This document shows positions 16,859-25,291 of a stretch of DNA of 64,000 bases, piece after piece; the first letter of the stretch is position 1; every line of letters begins with the position of its first letter. Location of the stretch: contig NZ_OZ244657.1 of the NCBI RefSeq assembly GCF_965218685.1, forward strand, positions 1,426,001 to 1,490,000, written 5' to 3'. Position numbers and translations under genes: made by a program. The stretch is from Thalassobius sp965218685 (GTDB lineage Bacteria > Pseudomonadota > Alphaproteobacteria > Rhodobacterales > Rhodobacteraceae). The notes under the pieces are model-generated. The model made no database searches, was not told where the DNA came from, and saw only the letters and a program-made list of their open reading frames with translations.

Positions 16859-17821
16859 TTATGCCAGCGAGGGATCGATCTCTTTACAAGCGGTGACCAG
16901 GCCTTTGACCGCGTCAACCGACTTGTCGAACATCACTTGTTCTTCTTTGTTCAGCTTGATGTCCACGACTTTCTCGATGCCGCCGGCGCCGATCACGGTG
17001 GGAACACCAACGTACATGTCCTTCACGCCGATCTCGCCGTCGCAATAAGCAGCGCAGGGCAGAACGCGTTTCTGGTCTTTCAGGTAAGCTTCGGCCATTT
17101 CGATCGCCGAGGTGGCGGGCGCGTAGTAAGCCGAGCCGGTTTTCAGCAGGCCAACGATCTCGGCGCCACCGTCACGGGTGCGCTGAACCATGGCGTCCAG
17201 TTTTTCCTGAGTGGTCCAGCCCATTTCGATCAGATCGGGCAGGGGGATGCCGGCAACGGTCGAGTAACGAACCGAAGGCACCATGGTGTCGCCGTGGCCG
17301 CCCAGAACGAAAGCGGTGACGTCGCGCATGGACACGTTGAACTCTTCTGCCAGGAAGTGACGGAAACGAGCCGAGTCCAGAACGCCAGCCATGCCGCAAA
17401 CCTTGTTTGCGGGCAGACCCGAGAATTTCTGCAGGGCCCAAACCATCGCGTCCAGCGGGTTGGTGATGCAGATGACGAACGCGTCAGGGGCGTGGGCTGC
17501 GATGCCTTCGCCAACCGACTTCATGACCTTCAGGTTGATGCCCAGCAGATCGTCGCGCGACATGCCTGGCTTACGTGCCACACCAGCGGTCACGATGCAG
17601 ACGTCTGCGCCGGCGATGTCCGCGTAGGACTGAGTGCCCGACATTGCTGCGTCGAAGCCTTCCGAGGGGCCCGACTCCGCGATGTCGAGGGCTTTGCCTT
17701 CGGGCAGGCCTTCTGCGATGTCGAACAGCACGACGTCACCGAGTTCTTTCAGAGCTGCAAGGTGTGCAAGGGTGCCACCGATGTTGCCTGCGCCGATAAG
17801 GGCAATCTTGGGTCTGGCCAT
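16859..17821 (-). CDS. mdh: Malate dehydrogenase
   Basis: A 320-residue NAD-dependent enzyme of the LDH-like malate dehydrogenase group found in alphaproteobacteria. GAGNIGGT binds NAD, TAGVARKPGMSRDDLL supplies substrate-binding arginines, and GGHGDTMVP contains the catalytic histidine. It oxidises malate to oxaloacetate in the TCA cycle. GGAGAT precedes ATG 17821. A CTGC-GCT-GCGG site lies about 70 bp upstream. The gene is monocistronic, with its own terminator, and divergent from the TauE gene. Confidence 0.95.
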   Translation of the reverse strand: MARPKIALIGAGNIGGTLAHLAALKELGDVVLFDIAEGLPEGKALDIAESGPSEGFDAAMSGTQSYADIAGADVCIVTAGVARKPGMSRDDLLGINLKVMKSVGEGIAAHAPDAFVICITNPLDAMVWALQKFSGLPANKVCGMAGVLDSARFRHFLAEEFNVSMRDVTAFVLGGHGDTMVPSVRYSTVAGIPLPDLIEMGWTTQEKLDAMVQRTRDGGAEIVGLLKTGSAYYAPATSAIEMAEAYLKDQKRVLPCAAYCDGEIGVKDMYVGVPTVIGAGGIEKVVDIKLNKEEQVMFDKSVDAVKGLVTACKEIDPSLA

Positions 17822-17890
17822 GGAATTTATCTCCGGTCCGAATGAAAATCGCGCTTGGCGTAGTCTGTTCGGGCGTTCGATTCAAGTCTG

Positions 17891-17901
17891 CTGCGCTGCG
17901 G
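17891..17901. promoter_or_regulatory. CTGC-N3-GCGG (PhaR-like) site before mdh
   Basis: CTGC-GCT-GCGG, inside TGCTGC-GCT-GCGGCA, differs from the PhaR consensus at one base. It lies in the 161-bp divergent region between mdh and the TauE gene. Confidence 0.35.
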
Positions 17902-17982
17902 CAGATTTGTATTTGTGACTGGGATGTGACGATTGTTAACGCTAAAGCTGTGCCCAAACGGGGATTTAAGCGAGTCGGGGCC

Positions 17983-18735
17983 ATGTTTGCGGACTGGGGA
18001 ATTTTTTTCATTGCTGCGCTTGCAGTGACATTTGCAGGCATTTCCAAGGGCGGTTTCGGCTCGGGGGCGGCCTTTGCATCCGCATCGATTCTGGCCCTGG
18101 TGCTCGAGCCTGCTCAGGCTTTGGGGATCATGTTGCCTTTGCTGATGCTGATCGACGTGACCACCTTGCGACCCTATTGGAAGAAATGGAGCTGGCCGGA
18201 CTCTAAATTGTTGATCATGGGCGCTTTGCCGGGGGTCGCATTGGGGGCCTGGCTGTACCAGATCGCGGATGCGGACGTGTTCCGCCTGCTGATCGGGGGC
18301 ATTTCTTTGGCATTCGTGGCCTGGCAACTGGGGATGAAGCTGGGGTTGATCCGGATGCCCCGGCGCGCCATGCCCGCGTGGGCCGGTGCATTGGCCGGCG
18401 CGACGGCGGGGTTCACCAGCTTTGTCTCGCACGCCGGAGGACCGCCCGCAGCCGTTTACCTGTTGTCTCGGGGGTTGGGTAAAACGCAGTTCCAGGCCTC
18501 GACCGTGCTGATCTTCTGGGCGATCAACATCGCCAAGTTCATCCCCTACAGCTTTCTGGGCATCTTCACCGCACAGACCTTGTGGGCGGATTTGGTGCTG
18601 GCACCTTTTGCCATCCTCGGTGCGTGGTTGGGGGTCAAAGCGCACCACATCGTGCCCGAGAGATTGTTTTTCGGACTGACCTACGTGCTGTTGGGCGTGA
18701 CCGGGATCAAGCTGATTTGGGATGCATTGACCTGA
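17983..18735 (+). CDS. TauE/SafE family sulfite exporter-like permease
   Basis: A 250-residue inner-membrane protein with seven to eight helices. AVTFAGISKGGFGSGA is the typical first repeat of TauE/SafE transporters, and GFTSFVSHAGGPPAAVYLL is the matching second-repeat motif. The family exports sulfite or organosulfur anions, but the substrate cannot be assigned here. I placed the start at ATG 17983 because the upstream in-frame sequence is low-quality and not membrane-like. A second, unrelated-looking TauE gene lies at 37172-38092. Confidence 0.82.
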   Translation: MFADWGIFFIAALAVTFAGISKGGFGSGAAFASASILALVLEPAQALGIMLPLLMLIDVTTLRPYWKKWSWPDSKLLIMGALPGVALGAWLYQIADADVFRLLIGGISLAFVAWQLGMKLGLIRMPRRAMPAWAGALAGATAGFTSFVSHAGGPPAAVYLLSRGLGKTQFQASTVLIFWAINIAKFIPYSFLGIFTAQTLWADLVLAPFAILGAWLGVKAHHIVPERLFFGLTYVLLGVTGIKLIWDALT

Positions 18736-18771
18736 GAATGGCCCGTTTCGGGGCCTGCGATGGCAGAAATT

Positions 18772-18782
18772 CTGCATTGCGG
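18772..18782. promoter_or_regulatory. CTGC-N3-GCGG site before mcl2
   Basis: CTGC-ATT-GCGG lies about 70-80 bp before the mcl2 start. The 15-base context ATTCTGCATTGCGGC is identical, except for one base, to the one before ccr at 30998-31012. Confidence 0.5.
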
Positions 18783-18852
18783 CGTGATTCTTCTTGAAAC
18801 TTTCGCAGAAATTTGGCCTTTTCCGCGCAAGATTATTACGAGGACAAGACTC

Positions 18853-19710
18853 ATGGACATGACGGCCCGCCCCTATCGCTCGGTTCTTTACATTCCTGGC
18901 TCCAAGGATCGCGCCTTGGACAAGGCTCGGACCCTGCCGGTTGACGCGATCATTTTTGATCTGGAGGACGCCGTGTCCCCCGATGCAAAGGTCGGCGCGC
19001 GTGACACGCTGAAGGCCGCCCTGACCGAAGGCGGGTATGGCAACCGCGCCAAGATCATCCGCATCAACGCGCTGGACACCGAATGGGGCGCAGGCGATGT
19101 CGAGGCGCTGCGCGATGCTGATGCCGACGCCTTCCTGCTGCCCAAGGTGAACTCGGCAGCGGATGTGCAGGCTCTGGCTGATCTGCTGGGCAACGGCAAG
19201 CCGATCTGGGCGATGATCGAGACCCCGCTGGGTGTGCTGAACGCGCTAGAGATCGCCGCCCACCCGCAGCTGACCGGTTTTGTTGCGGGCACCAACGATC
19301 TGGCAAAAGAGCTGAACAGCCGTTTCCGCGCTGATCGCCTGCCTATGCTGGCCTCTTTGCAGATGATGCTGCTGGCCGCTCGCGCCCATGGCGTGATCGC
19401 TGTGGACGGCGTGTACAACCAGTTCAAGGATAACGACGGGCTGAAGGTCGAGTGTGATCAGGGCCGTGACATGGGCTTTGACGGCAAGACCCTGATCCAC
19501 CCCGCTCAGGTGGACGTCACGAATGAGGCGTTCGCCCCCTCTGAGGCCGAGATTGATCTGGCCAAACGCCAAATCGCCGCCTTCGAAGAAACCGAGGCCA
19601 GCGGGCAGGGTGTTGCCGTGGTGGATGGCAAGATCGTGGAGAACCTGCATGTCGAAACCGCGAAAAAAACCTTGGCCAAGGCGGCAGCTATTGCTGAACT
19701 GGCTGGTTAA
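18853..19710 (+). CDS. mcl2: (3S)-malyl-CoA thioesterase
   Basis: A 285-residue CitE-like TIM-barrel protein: RSVLYIPGSKDRALDKA, IIFDLEDAVSPD (acidic metal ligands) and FDGKTLIHPAQ are family hallmarks. It matches the Rhodobacter sphaeroides Mcl2 type, which hydrolyses (3S)-malyl-CoA to malate at the end of the ethylmalonyl-CoA pathway, rather than the longer Mcl1 lyase. The context with mch, ccr and ecm supports this. A 285-residue length and the MDMTARPYRS start fit the family. A weak GAGGAC ribosome site precedes ATG 18853. Confidence 0.88.
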   Translation: MDMTARPYRSVLYIPGSKDRALDKARTLPVDAIIFDLEDAVSPDAKVGARDTLKAALTEGGYGNRAKIIRINALDTEWGAGDVEALRDADADAFLLPKVNSAADVQALADLLGNGKPIWAMIETPLGVLNALEIAAHPQLTGFVAGTNDLAKELNSRFRADRLPMLASLQMMLLAARAHGVIAVDGVYNQFKDNDGLKVECDQGRDMGFDGKTLIHPAQVDVTNEAFAPSEAEIDLAKRQIAAFEETEASGQGVAVVDGKIVENLHVETAKKTLAKAAAIAELAG

Positions 19711-19747
19711 CCCAGTATAGTCGCCCAGGATAATCACGGAGATTCTT

Positions 19748-20290
19748 ATGATCTGGCTCATTCTGGGCGTGCTGCTTTGGTCGGGCGCGCATCTTTTCAA
19801 ACGTGTTGCGCCCGACATGCGCGCCTCCCTTGGGGACAAGGGCAAGGGGCCGGTGGCGCTGATATTGCTTGGCTCGGTCGTGCTGATGCTGATCGGCTAT
19901 CGCGGGGCGGAAGGGGCGGTTTTCTATGGCCGCTCGCCCGCGCTGGTGGGGATCAACAACCTGTTGATGCTGCTGGCGGTTTATATGTTCGCGGTGTCCG
20001 GTATGAAGACCAAGCTTGCGCAATACATACGGCACCCGCAACTGACCGGGGTCAAGCTGTGGGCCGTTGCGCACCTGTTGGTGAACGGGGATGTGCCCAG
20101 TTTCATCCTGTTCGGCGGCATCCTGGCCTGGGCCGTGGTCGAGGTCATCCTGATCAACCGCCAGACCGCATGGGTCAAACCCGACCCCGCCCCGATGAAA
20201 AACGAGGTTCGCGCCGTGATCGGCACCATCGCGATTTTTGCCGGTCTGATCCTTGTGCACAAGGGTCTCGGCTACACACCATACGGATAA
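19748..20290 (+). CDS. NnrU family membrane protein
   Basis: A 180-residue integral membrane protein with about five helices (1-12, 42-60, 70-90, 118-140, 155-172). HPQLTGVKLWAVAHLLVNGD is the characteristic NnrU motif. NnrU was named for its effect on nitrite/nitric oxide reductase expression, but many family members lie outside denitrification loci, as here between mcl2 and mch. GGAG lies 7 bp before the start. It is probably part of the mcl2-mch transcription unit. Confidence 0.85.
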   Translation: MIWLILGVLLWSGAHLFKRVAPDMRASLGDKGKGPVALILLGSVVLMLIGYRGAEGAVFYGRSPALVGINNLLMLLAVYMFAVSGMKTKLAQYIRHPQLTGVKLWAVAHLLVNGDVPSFILFGGILAWAVVEVILINRQTAWVKPDPAPMKNEVRAVIGTIAIFAGLILVHKGLGYTPYG

Positions 20291-20294
20291 GATC

Positions 20295-20498
20295 ATGAAA
20301 CTATACCGCTTTCTGACCGAGGATGACACCTCGGCCTTCTGCCACAAAGTCACCGCCGCCCTGAACAAGGGCTGGGAATTGCACGGAGAGCCGACCTATG
20401 CCTTCGACGCCGCCAATGGTGTCATGCGCTGCGGTCAGGCCGTCGTGAAAGAGGTGGATGGCACCTACACCCCAGATACGAAGCTTGGAGAACACTAA
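20295..20498 (+). CDS. DUF1737 domain small protein
   Basis: A 67-residue protein: MKLYRFLTEDDTSAFCHKVT followed by KGWELHGEPTYAF. This YRFLTGxDD...LNxGWxLHGxP pattern defines DUF1737, whose function is unknown. It starts 4 bp after nnrU, and its stop overlaps the mch start (TAATG), so it is translationally coupled to mesaconyl-CoA hydratase. Confidence 0.82.
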   Translation: MKLYRFLTEDDTSAFCHKVTAALNKGWELHGEPTYAFDAANGVMRCGQAVVKEVDGTYTPDTKLGEH

Positions 20499-21529
20499 TG
20501 GCGAAAACCAACCCGGGCCGCTTTTTCGAAGACTACAAAATCGGTGATGTGATCAGCCACGCCGTGCCGCGCACCGTGGGCGAGGGCGAGCGCGCTCTGT
20601 ACCACGCGCTGTATCCGGCCCGTCATGCGCTGTATTCCTCGGACGAATTTGCCCGTGACAGCGGCCTGCCCGAAAGCCCGCTGGATGATCTGGCTGCCTT
20701 TCATGTGGTGTTCGGTAAGACCGTTCCTGATGTCTCGCTGAACGCGGTCGCCAACCTGGGCTATGCCGAAGGGCGCTGGCTGAAGCCGGTGTTCGCCGGG
20801 GACACGCTGCGCTCGGTGTCCGAGGTGATCGGGCTCAAACAGAACTCGAACGGCAAATCCGGCGTGGTCTATGTCCGCACCCGCGGCATCAACCAGCTGG
20901 GCGAGGTCGTGCTGGAATATGTTCGTTGGGTGATGGTGCGCAAACGCGATCTGGACGCGCCCGCACCCGAAACCGTCATCCCCGAGCTGAACAAGGTCAT
21001 CCCGGCCGAGGATCTGGTGATCCCCGAGGGTCTGGATTTTTCGAACTACGATTTCGTGCAGGCCGGCGAGCCGCATCGCTGGGGCGATTACGAAGTGGGC
21101 GAGAAGATCGACCACGTGGATGGCGTGACCATCGAAGAAGCCGAGCATATGATTGCCACCCGGCTGTGGCAGAACACGGCCAAGGTGCATTTCGACGCGA
21201 CCTTCCGCCCCGATGGGCAGCGGCTGATCTATGGTGGGCATGTGATTTCGATGGCGCGGGCGTTGTCGTTCAACGGTCTGGCCAATGCCCAGATGATTGT
21301 GGGTCTGAACGGTGGGGCTCATGCGAACCCCTGTTTCAGTGGCCTGACCGTCAAAGCCTGGTCCGAGGTTCTGGACAAGGCCGACACAGATGCGCCGGGC
21401 GTTGGCGCGATCCGCTTGCGTCTTGTCGCCACCACCGGCGGAGAACCGTTCGACCTGAAGGGCGAGGACGGCAAGTACAAGCCCGAGGTTCTGCTGGACC
21501 TGGATTACTGGGCGCTGATGCCGACCTAA
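20498..21529 (+). CDS. mch: Mesaconyl-CoA hydratase (beta-methylmalyl-CoA dehydratase)
   Basis: A 343-residue double hot-dog (MaoC-like) hydratase. The first half has GRFFEDYKIGDVISHAVPRT and the second half FEx-type VDGVTIEEAEHMIATRL and IYGGHVISMARALSFNGL. It interconverts mesaconyl-C1-CoA and beta-methylmalyl-CoA in the ethylmalonyl-CoA pathway. The identification rests on close resemblance to the Rhodobacter Mch sequence and on the neighbouring mcl2. Translation is coupled to the DUF1737 gene. The sdh promoter region follows. Confidence 0.92.
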   Translation: MAKTNPGRFFEDYKIGDVISHAVPRTVGEGERALYHALYPARHALYSSDEFARDSGLPESPLDDLAAFHVVFGKTVPDVSLNAVANLGYAEGRWLKPVFAGDTLRSVSEVIGLKQNSNGKSGVVYVRTRGINQLGEVVLEYVRWVMVRKRDLDAPAPETVIPELNKVIPAEDLVIPEGLDFSNYDFVQAGEPHRWGDYEVGEKIDHVDGVTIEEAEHMIATRLWQNTAKVHFDATFRPDGQRLIYGGHVISMARALSFNGLANAQMIVGLNGGAHANPCFSGLTVKAWSEVLDKADTDAPGVGAIRLRLVATTGGEPFDLKGEDGKYKPEVLLDLDYWALMPT

Positions 21530-21646
21530 TGTACATCGATCGGGGCTGCGATAGTGCGTGGCCCTGATCCATCCACAGGCGAAAATGTTAGCGGTATAGC
21601 TGTGGAATCGCCAAAATTCCCGACAAAAATACTCTATTTGCGATTT

Positions 21647-21675
21647 GTGATCACGCACTGGATTTGTGTGATCAC
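21647..21675. promoter_or_regulatory. Paired GTGATCAC operators before sdhC
   Basis: GTGATCAC cores at 21647-21654 and 21668-21675 have centres exactly 21 bp apart, as before sucC. They lie in the 268-bp mch-sdhC gap, 123-151 bp before the sdhC start. The rest of the gap is AT-rich and fits a promoter. Confidence 0.7.
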
Positions 21676-21797
21676 ATACACGAATTTTTCTGACATTTCT
21701 GTGAATTTTGCCGCGCCGCACCGCGTCCTAGCAGGTGACAAAAGGCAAAAAAAGTCTCATAAACCCAACAAGCAAGGGAACCCTGAAAGGATCTGAT

Positions 21798-22181
21798 ATG
21801 GCCGATGTGAAACAGGTCGAGCGCCCGCTTTCGCCGCATCTTCAAGTCTATCGCCCGCAGCTGACTTCGATCACCTCTATCCTGACGCGCATTACCGGGA
21901 ACGCCCTGATCGTTTCCGCGCTTCTGGTTGTGTGGTGGTTGCTGGCGGCCGCGACCAGCGCGGAATATTACGCAACTGCCAACGCTGTGCTGACCTCGTG
22001 GTTTGGCGATATCGTCTTTGCCCTTTCGGCTTTGGGTGTGTGGTACCACTACCTGGCCGGGCTGCGTCACCTGTATTTTGACGCCGGCAAGGGCCTGGAC
22101 ATCCCCACCGCTGAAAAGCTGGGCTGGGCCTGCATCATCGGTTCGGTCGTTCTGACCGTCCTGACCATTGTGATCGTGTAA
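21798..22181 (+). CDS. sdhC: Succinate dehydrogenase cytochrome b556 subunit
   Basis: A 127-residue membrane anchor. RPLSPHLQVYRPQ at the N-terminus contains the ubiquinone-site residues of SdhC, and HYLAGLRHLYFD has the haem-binding histidine. Three transmembrane helices are visible (about 32-50, 68-86 and 105-125). GAAAGGA precedes the ATG at 21798; an upstream ATG at 21735 lacks such a site. First gene of sdhCDA-(sulfotransferase)-sdhB, with the GTGATCAC operators upstream. Confidence 0.94.
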   Translation: MADVKQVERPLSPHLQVYRPQLTSITSILTRITGNALIVSALLVVWWLLAAATSAEYYATANAVLTSWFGDIVFALSALGVWYHYLAGLRHLYFDAGKGLDIPTAEKLGWACIIGSVVLTVLTIVIV

Positions 22182-22191
22182 GGAGGCCAGA

Positions 22192-22563
22192 ATGCGTTAC
22201 CTGACCGCACGCAAACGCGCCGAGGGCAAAGGCGCCTCGCACACCGGAACCGAGCATCACTGGTACATGACCGTCAGCGCCGTTGGCCTGGCGTTCCTGG
22301 TGCCCCTGTTCGTGTTCGTCTTTGGCCGCGCCCTGGGTGGCAGCCACGAAGAGGTCCTGGCGACCTTCTCGCGTCCGATCCCTGTTGTTCTGACCGGCCT
22401 GACCCTGTTCGTAGGCATGCGCCACTTTGCCAAGGGTGCTCAGATGATGATCGAGGACTACACGCAAGGATCCACCCGTAAAATGGCCGTCATGTTCGTG
22501 ACCGGCCTGTCCTATGTCCTGATCGCCGTGGGCCTGTTCGCCCTGGCCAAGATCGCGCTGTAA
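22192..22563 (+). CDS. sdhD: Succinate dehydrogenase membrane anchor subunit
   Basis: A 123-residue protein with three helices (about 27-48, 60-78 and 95-118). HHWYMTVSAVGLAFLVPL and VGMRHFAKGAQMMIEDY are the conserved SdhD segments; the latter carries the haem-ligand region. AAGGAGG lies just before the ATG. It sits 10 bp after sdhC and 13 bp before sdhA. Confidence 0.93.
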   Translation: MRYLTARKRAEGKGASHTGTEHHWYMTVSAVGLAFLVPLFVFVFGRALGGSHEEVLATFSRPIPVVLTGLTLFVGMRHFAKGAQMMIEDYTQGSTRKMAVMFVTGLSYVLIAVGLFALAKIAL

Positions 22564-22576
22564 GGAAGCAGAAGAA

Positions 22577-24388
22577 ATGGCAACTTACGAATACGAAACC
22601 CATGAATATGACGTGGTCGTGATCGGTGCTGGCGGTGCTGGCCTGCGCGCGACCCTGGGTATGGCCGAACAAGGCCTGCGCACCGCTTGTGTGACCAAAG
22701 TGTTCCCGACCCGCTCGCACACTGTTGCGGCGCAGGGTGGCATCGCGGCCTCGCTGTCCAACATGGGCCCCGATAACTGGCAGTGGCACATGTATGACAC
22801 CGTCAAGGGCTCGGACTGGCTGGGTGACACCGACGCGATGGAATACCTGGCGCGCGAAGCCCCCAAAGCGGTTTACGAGCTGGAGCACTATGGTGTGCCT
22901 TTCAGCCGGACCGAAGAAGGCAAGATCTACCAGCGTCCGTTCGGTGGTCACACCACTGAATTTGGCGAAGGCCCCGCCGTGCAGCGGACCTGTGCCGCCG
23001 CCGACCGGACCGGCCACGCGATCCTGCACACGCTGTATGGTCAGTCGTTGAAGAACAACGCTGAATTCTACATCGAATATTTCGCCATCGATCTGCTGAT
23101 GAGCGATGACGGCGAATGTCAGGGTGTTGTCTGCTGGAAGCTGGACGACGGCACCATGCATGTCTTCAACGCCAAGATGGTCGTTCTGGCCACCGGTGGC
23201 TATGGCCGTGCCTATTTCTCGGCCACCTCGGCCCATACTTGCACCGGCGACGGTGGCGGCATGGTGATGCGCGCGGGCCTGCCTATGCAGGATCTGGAGT
23301 TCGTGCAATTCCACCCCACCGGCATTTACGGCTCGGGCTGTCTGATCACCGAAGGTGCGCGCGGCGAGGGTGGTTATCTGACCAACTCGGAAGGCGAACG
23401 TTTCATGGAGCGCTATGCGCCCCAGTACAAGGATCTGGCACCGCGTGACTATGTTTCGCGTTCGATGACCATGGAAATCCGCGAAGGCCGTGGTGTGGGC
23501 GAAGAAGGGGATCACATCCACCTGAACCTGTCGCACCTGCCCGCCGATGCCTTGGCCGAACGCCTGCCCGGTATTTCGGAAAGTGCTAAGATCTTTGCCG
23601 GTGTTGACGTGACCAAGGAACCGATCCCGGTTCTGCCGACCGTGCACTATAACATGGGCGGTATCCCCACCAACTATTGGGGCGAAGTGCTGAACCCGAC
23701 CGAGGAAAACCCGACCGGTGTCGTGCCTGGCCTGATGGCCGTGGGCGAGGCTGGCTGTGCCTCGGTGCACGGTGCGAACCGCCTGGGCTCGAACTCGCTG
23801 ATTGACCTGGTTGTGTTCGGTCGTGCCTCGGCCATCCGTGCGGGTCAGGTTGTGGACCGCGATGCCGCGATCCCGACCGCGTCGAAGGACAAGATCGAGA
23901 AGGTCTTTGCCCGTTTCGATGGCCTGCGCTACGCCAACGGCGCCGTCCCGACCGCCGAGCTGCGTTTGGAAATGCAGAAAACCATGCAGCGCGACGCCGC
24001 CGTATTCCGGACCGCCAAAACAATGGCGGAAGGCGTTGAATCGATGACCGAAATCGCCGGCAAGATGGGTGATCTGAAAGTCACCGATCAGTCGCTGGTC
24101 TGGAACTCGGACCTGATGGAAACGCTGGAACTGACCAACCTGATGCCCTCGGCCCTGTCGACGATCGTCAGCGCCGAAGCTCGCAAGGAAAGCCGCGGCG
24201 CCCACGCGCACGAAGACTTTGCCGAGCGTGACGATGATAACTGGCGCGTCCACACCGTCAGCCGCATCGACGAGGCAGGCACCAAGGTTGATCTGAGCTA
24301 TCGTCCGGTCATTAAAGATCCGCTGACCACCGAAGACCAAGGCGGTATCAACCTGAAGAAAATCGCGCCCAAAGCGCGGACGTTCTAA
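22577..24388 (+). CDS. sdhA: Succinate dehydrogenase flavoprotein subunit
   Basis: A 603-residue catalytic subunit of complex II, oxidising succinate to fumarate. It has the N-terminal FAD site GAGGAGLRA, the covalent FAD histidine in RSHTVAAQGG (His48), the substrate loop HPTGIYGSG and the capping-domain motif TVHYNMGGIPTNYWGE. The C-terminal helical domain ends normally. AAGGAAG precedes the start. Strong codon bias produces long antisense frames here, which are not genes. Confidence 0.96.
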   Translation: MATYEYETHEYDVVVIGAGGAGLRATLGMAEQGLRTACVTKVFPTRSHTVAAQGGIAASLSNMGPDNWQWHMYDTVKGSDWLGDTDAMEYLAREAPKAVYELEHYGVPFSRTEEGKIYQRPFGGHTTEFGEGPAVQRTCAAADRTGHAILHTLYGQSLKNNAEFYIEYFAIDLLMSDDGECQGVVCWKLDDGTMHVFNAKMVVLATGGYGRAYFSATSAHTCTGDGGGMVMRAGLPMQDLEFVQFHPTGIYGSGCLITEGARGEGGYLTNSEGERFMERYAPQYKDLAPRDYVSRSMTMEIREGRGVGEEGDHIHLNLSHLPADALAERLPGISESAKIFAGVDVTKEPIPVLPTVHYNMGGIPTNYWGEVLNPTEENPTGVVPGLMAVGEAGCASVHGANRLGSNSLIDLVVFGRASAIRAGQVVDRDAAIPTASKDKIEKVFARFDGLRYANGAVPTAELRLEMQKTMQRDAAVFRTAKTMAEGVESMTEIAGKMGDLKVTDQSLVWNSDLMETLELTNLMPSALSTIVSAEARKESRGAHAHEDFAERDDDNWRVHTVSRIDEAGTKVDLSYRPVIKDPLTTEDQGGINLKKIAPKARTF

Positions 24389-24396
24389 GCCAAAAC

Positions 24397-24419
24397 GGGA
24401 TGGCCATTATGGCCGTCCC
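24397..24419 (+). other. Hairpin after sdhA
   Basis: GGGATGGCC pairs with GGCCGTCCC (one G-T wobble) around the loop ATTAT, 9 bp after the sdhA stop. No T-tract follows, so it may be an mRNA 3'-stabilising or partial termination element that lowers readthrough into the sulfotransferase and sdhB. Confidence 0.5.
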
Positions 24420-24441
24420 ATTCACCCAGGGTATCCAAGGT

Positions 24442-25260
24442 ATGAACCAGATGACGCACAGCATGGATCAGGCAGGGCAGGGAATTGTTCCCGTGGCTCC
24501 GCGTATCCTGTGCGTCGGAACCCACCACAAAACCGGCACCATCTGGATGCAGCAGGTCTTTAAGGCTTTGGCTGCGGCGCTGGACCTGCCCAAATTCTCG
24601 ATGTGGAAACGCGCGGTCAAGCGCCTTCCGACCGAGGGGCGCGTTCTGGGCACCAATTGGGATTCGGCCTTTCCGGCAACGCTGATGGAGCGGGACGACG
24701 TCCTGTTCCTGCATATCATTCGGGACCCGCGCGACGTACTGCTGTCCGGCGCGCGCTACCATGAAACAGCCCCTGCCCGGAAAGAGGACTGGCTGCACGA
24801 ACCGCGCGCGGAATTCGGCGGACAGACCTATCAGCAAAAACTGCTGAGCATCGCCGACCCCGACGAACGCATCCTGTTCGAGATGGAGCATAAACACGCC
24901 GAAACGCTGCAACAGATGCTGGCCTGGGACTATGACAATCCCAACAGTATCGAGTGGCGTTACGAGGACCTGATCGCCGACACCAACTGCACCTTGTTCC
25001 GCGACGCCCTGACCCGTTTCGGTCTGGCCCCGGATCAGATTGAGGCGGGTGCAAAGGCTTTCTGGGACAACAGCCTTTTTGGCGGCATGGCCGCACAGCG
25101 CAATGCGGCTGTGGCGGGGCATGTCAGCTCGGGTGCGGCGCGGCAATGGCCGGGGAAAATGTCGGATCGCGTGGCGCGTGCCTATTGCGACCGGTTCGGG
25201 GACGCCCTGATTAAACTTGGATACGAGAAGGACACTAACTGGCTGGGCACGCTGCATTAG
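24442..25260 (+). CDS. Sulfotransferase-domain protein inside the sdh operon
   Basis: About 272 residues. ILCVGTHHKTGTIWMQQVF matches the 5'-phosphosulfate-binding loop of PAPS-dependent sulfotransferases, and FLHIIRDPRDVLLSGARYH matches the 3'-phosphate-binding IxRDPRDxxxS motif. WRYEDL fits the later core strand. No signal peptide or membrane helix is visible, and the acceptor is unknown. It lies between sdhA and sdhB on the same strand, 31 bp before sdhB. ATGs at 24400, 24442, 24451 and 24463 are all possible starts; 24400 lies within a hairpin and is unlikely. Confidence 0.75.
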   Translation: MNQMTHSMDQAGQGIVPVAPRILCVGTHHKTGTIWMQQVFKALAAALDLPKFSMWKRAVKRLPTEGRVLGTNWDSAFPATLMERDDVLFLHIIRDPRDVLLSGARYHETAPARKEDWLHEPRAEFGGQTYQQKLLSIADPDERILFEMEHKHAETLQQMLAWDYDNPNSIEWRYEDLIADTNCTLFRDALTRFGLAPDQIEAGAKAFWDNSLFGGMAAQRNAAVAGHVSSGAARQWPGKMSDRVARAYCDRFGDALIKLGYEKDTNWLGTLH

Positions 25261-25291
25261 CAGCCCCCAATGCCGAGCGAGAGGTTAAGAC

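Noticed and set aside
22490..24340. A 616-codon open frame opposite sdhA
   Set aside because: Same antisense effect; sdhA is certain, and the antisense product is His/Gly/Val-rich without any domain.
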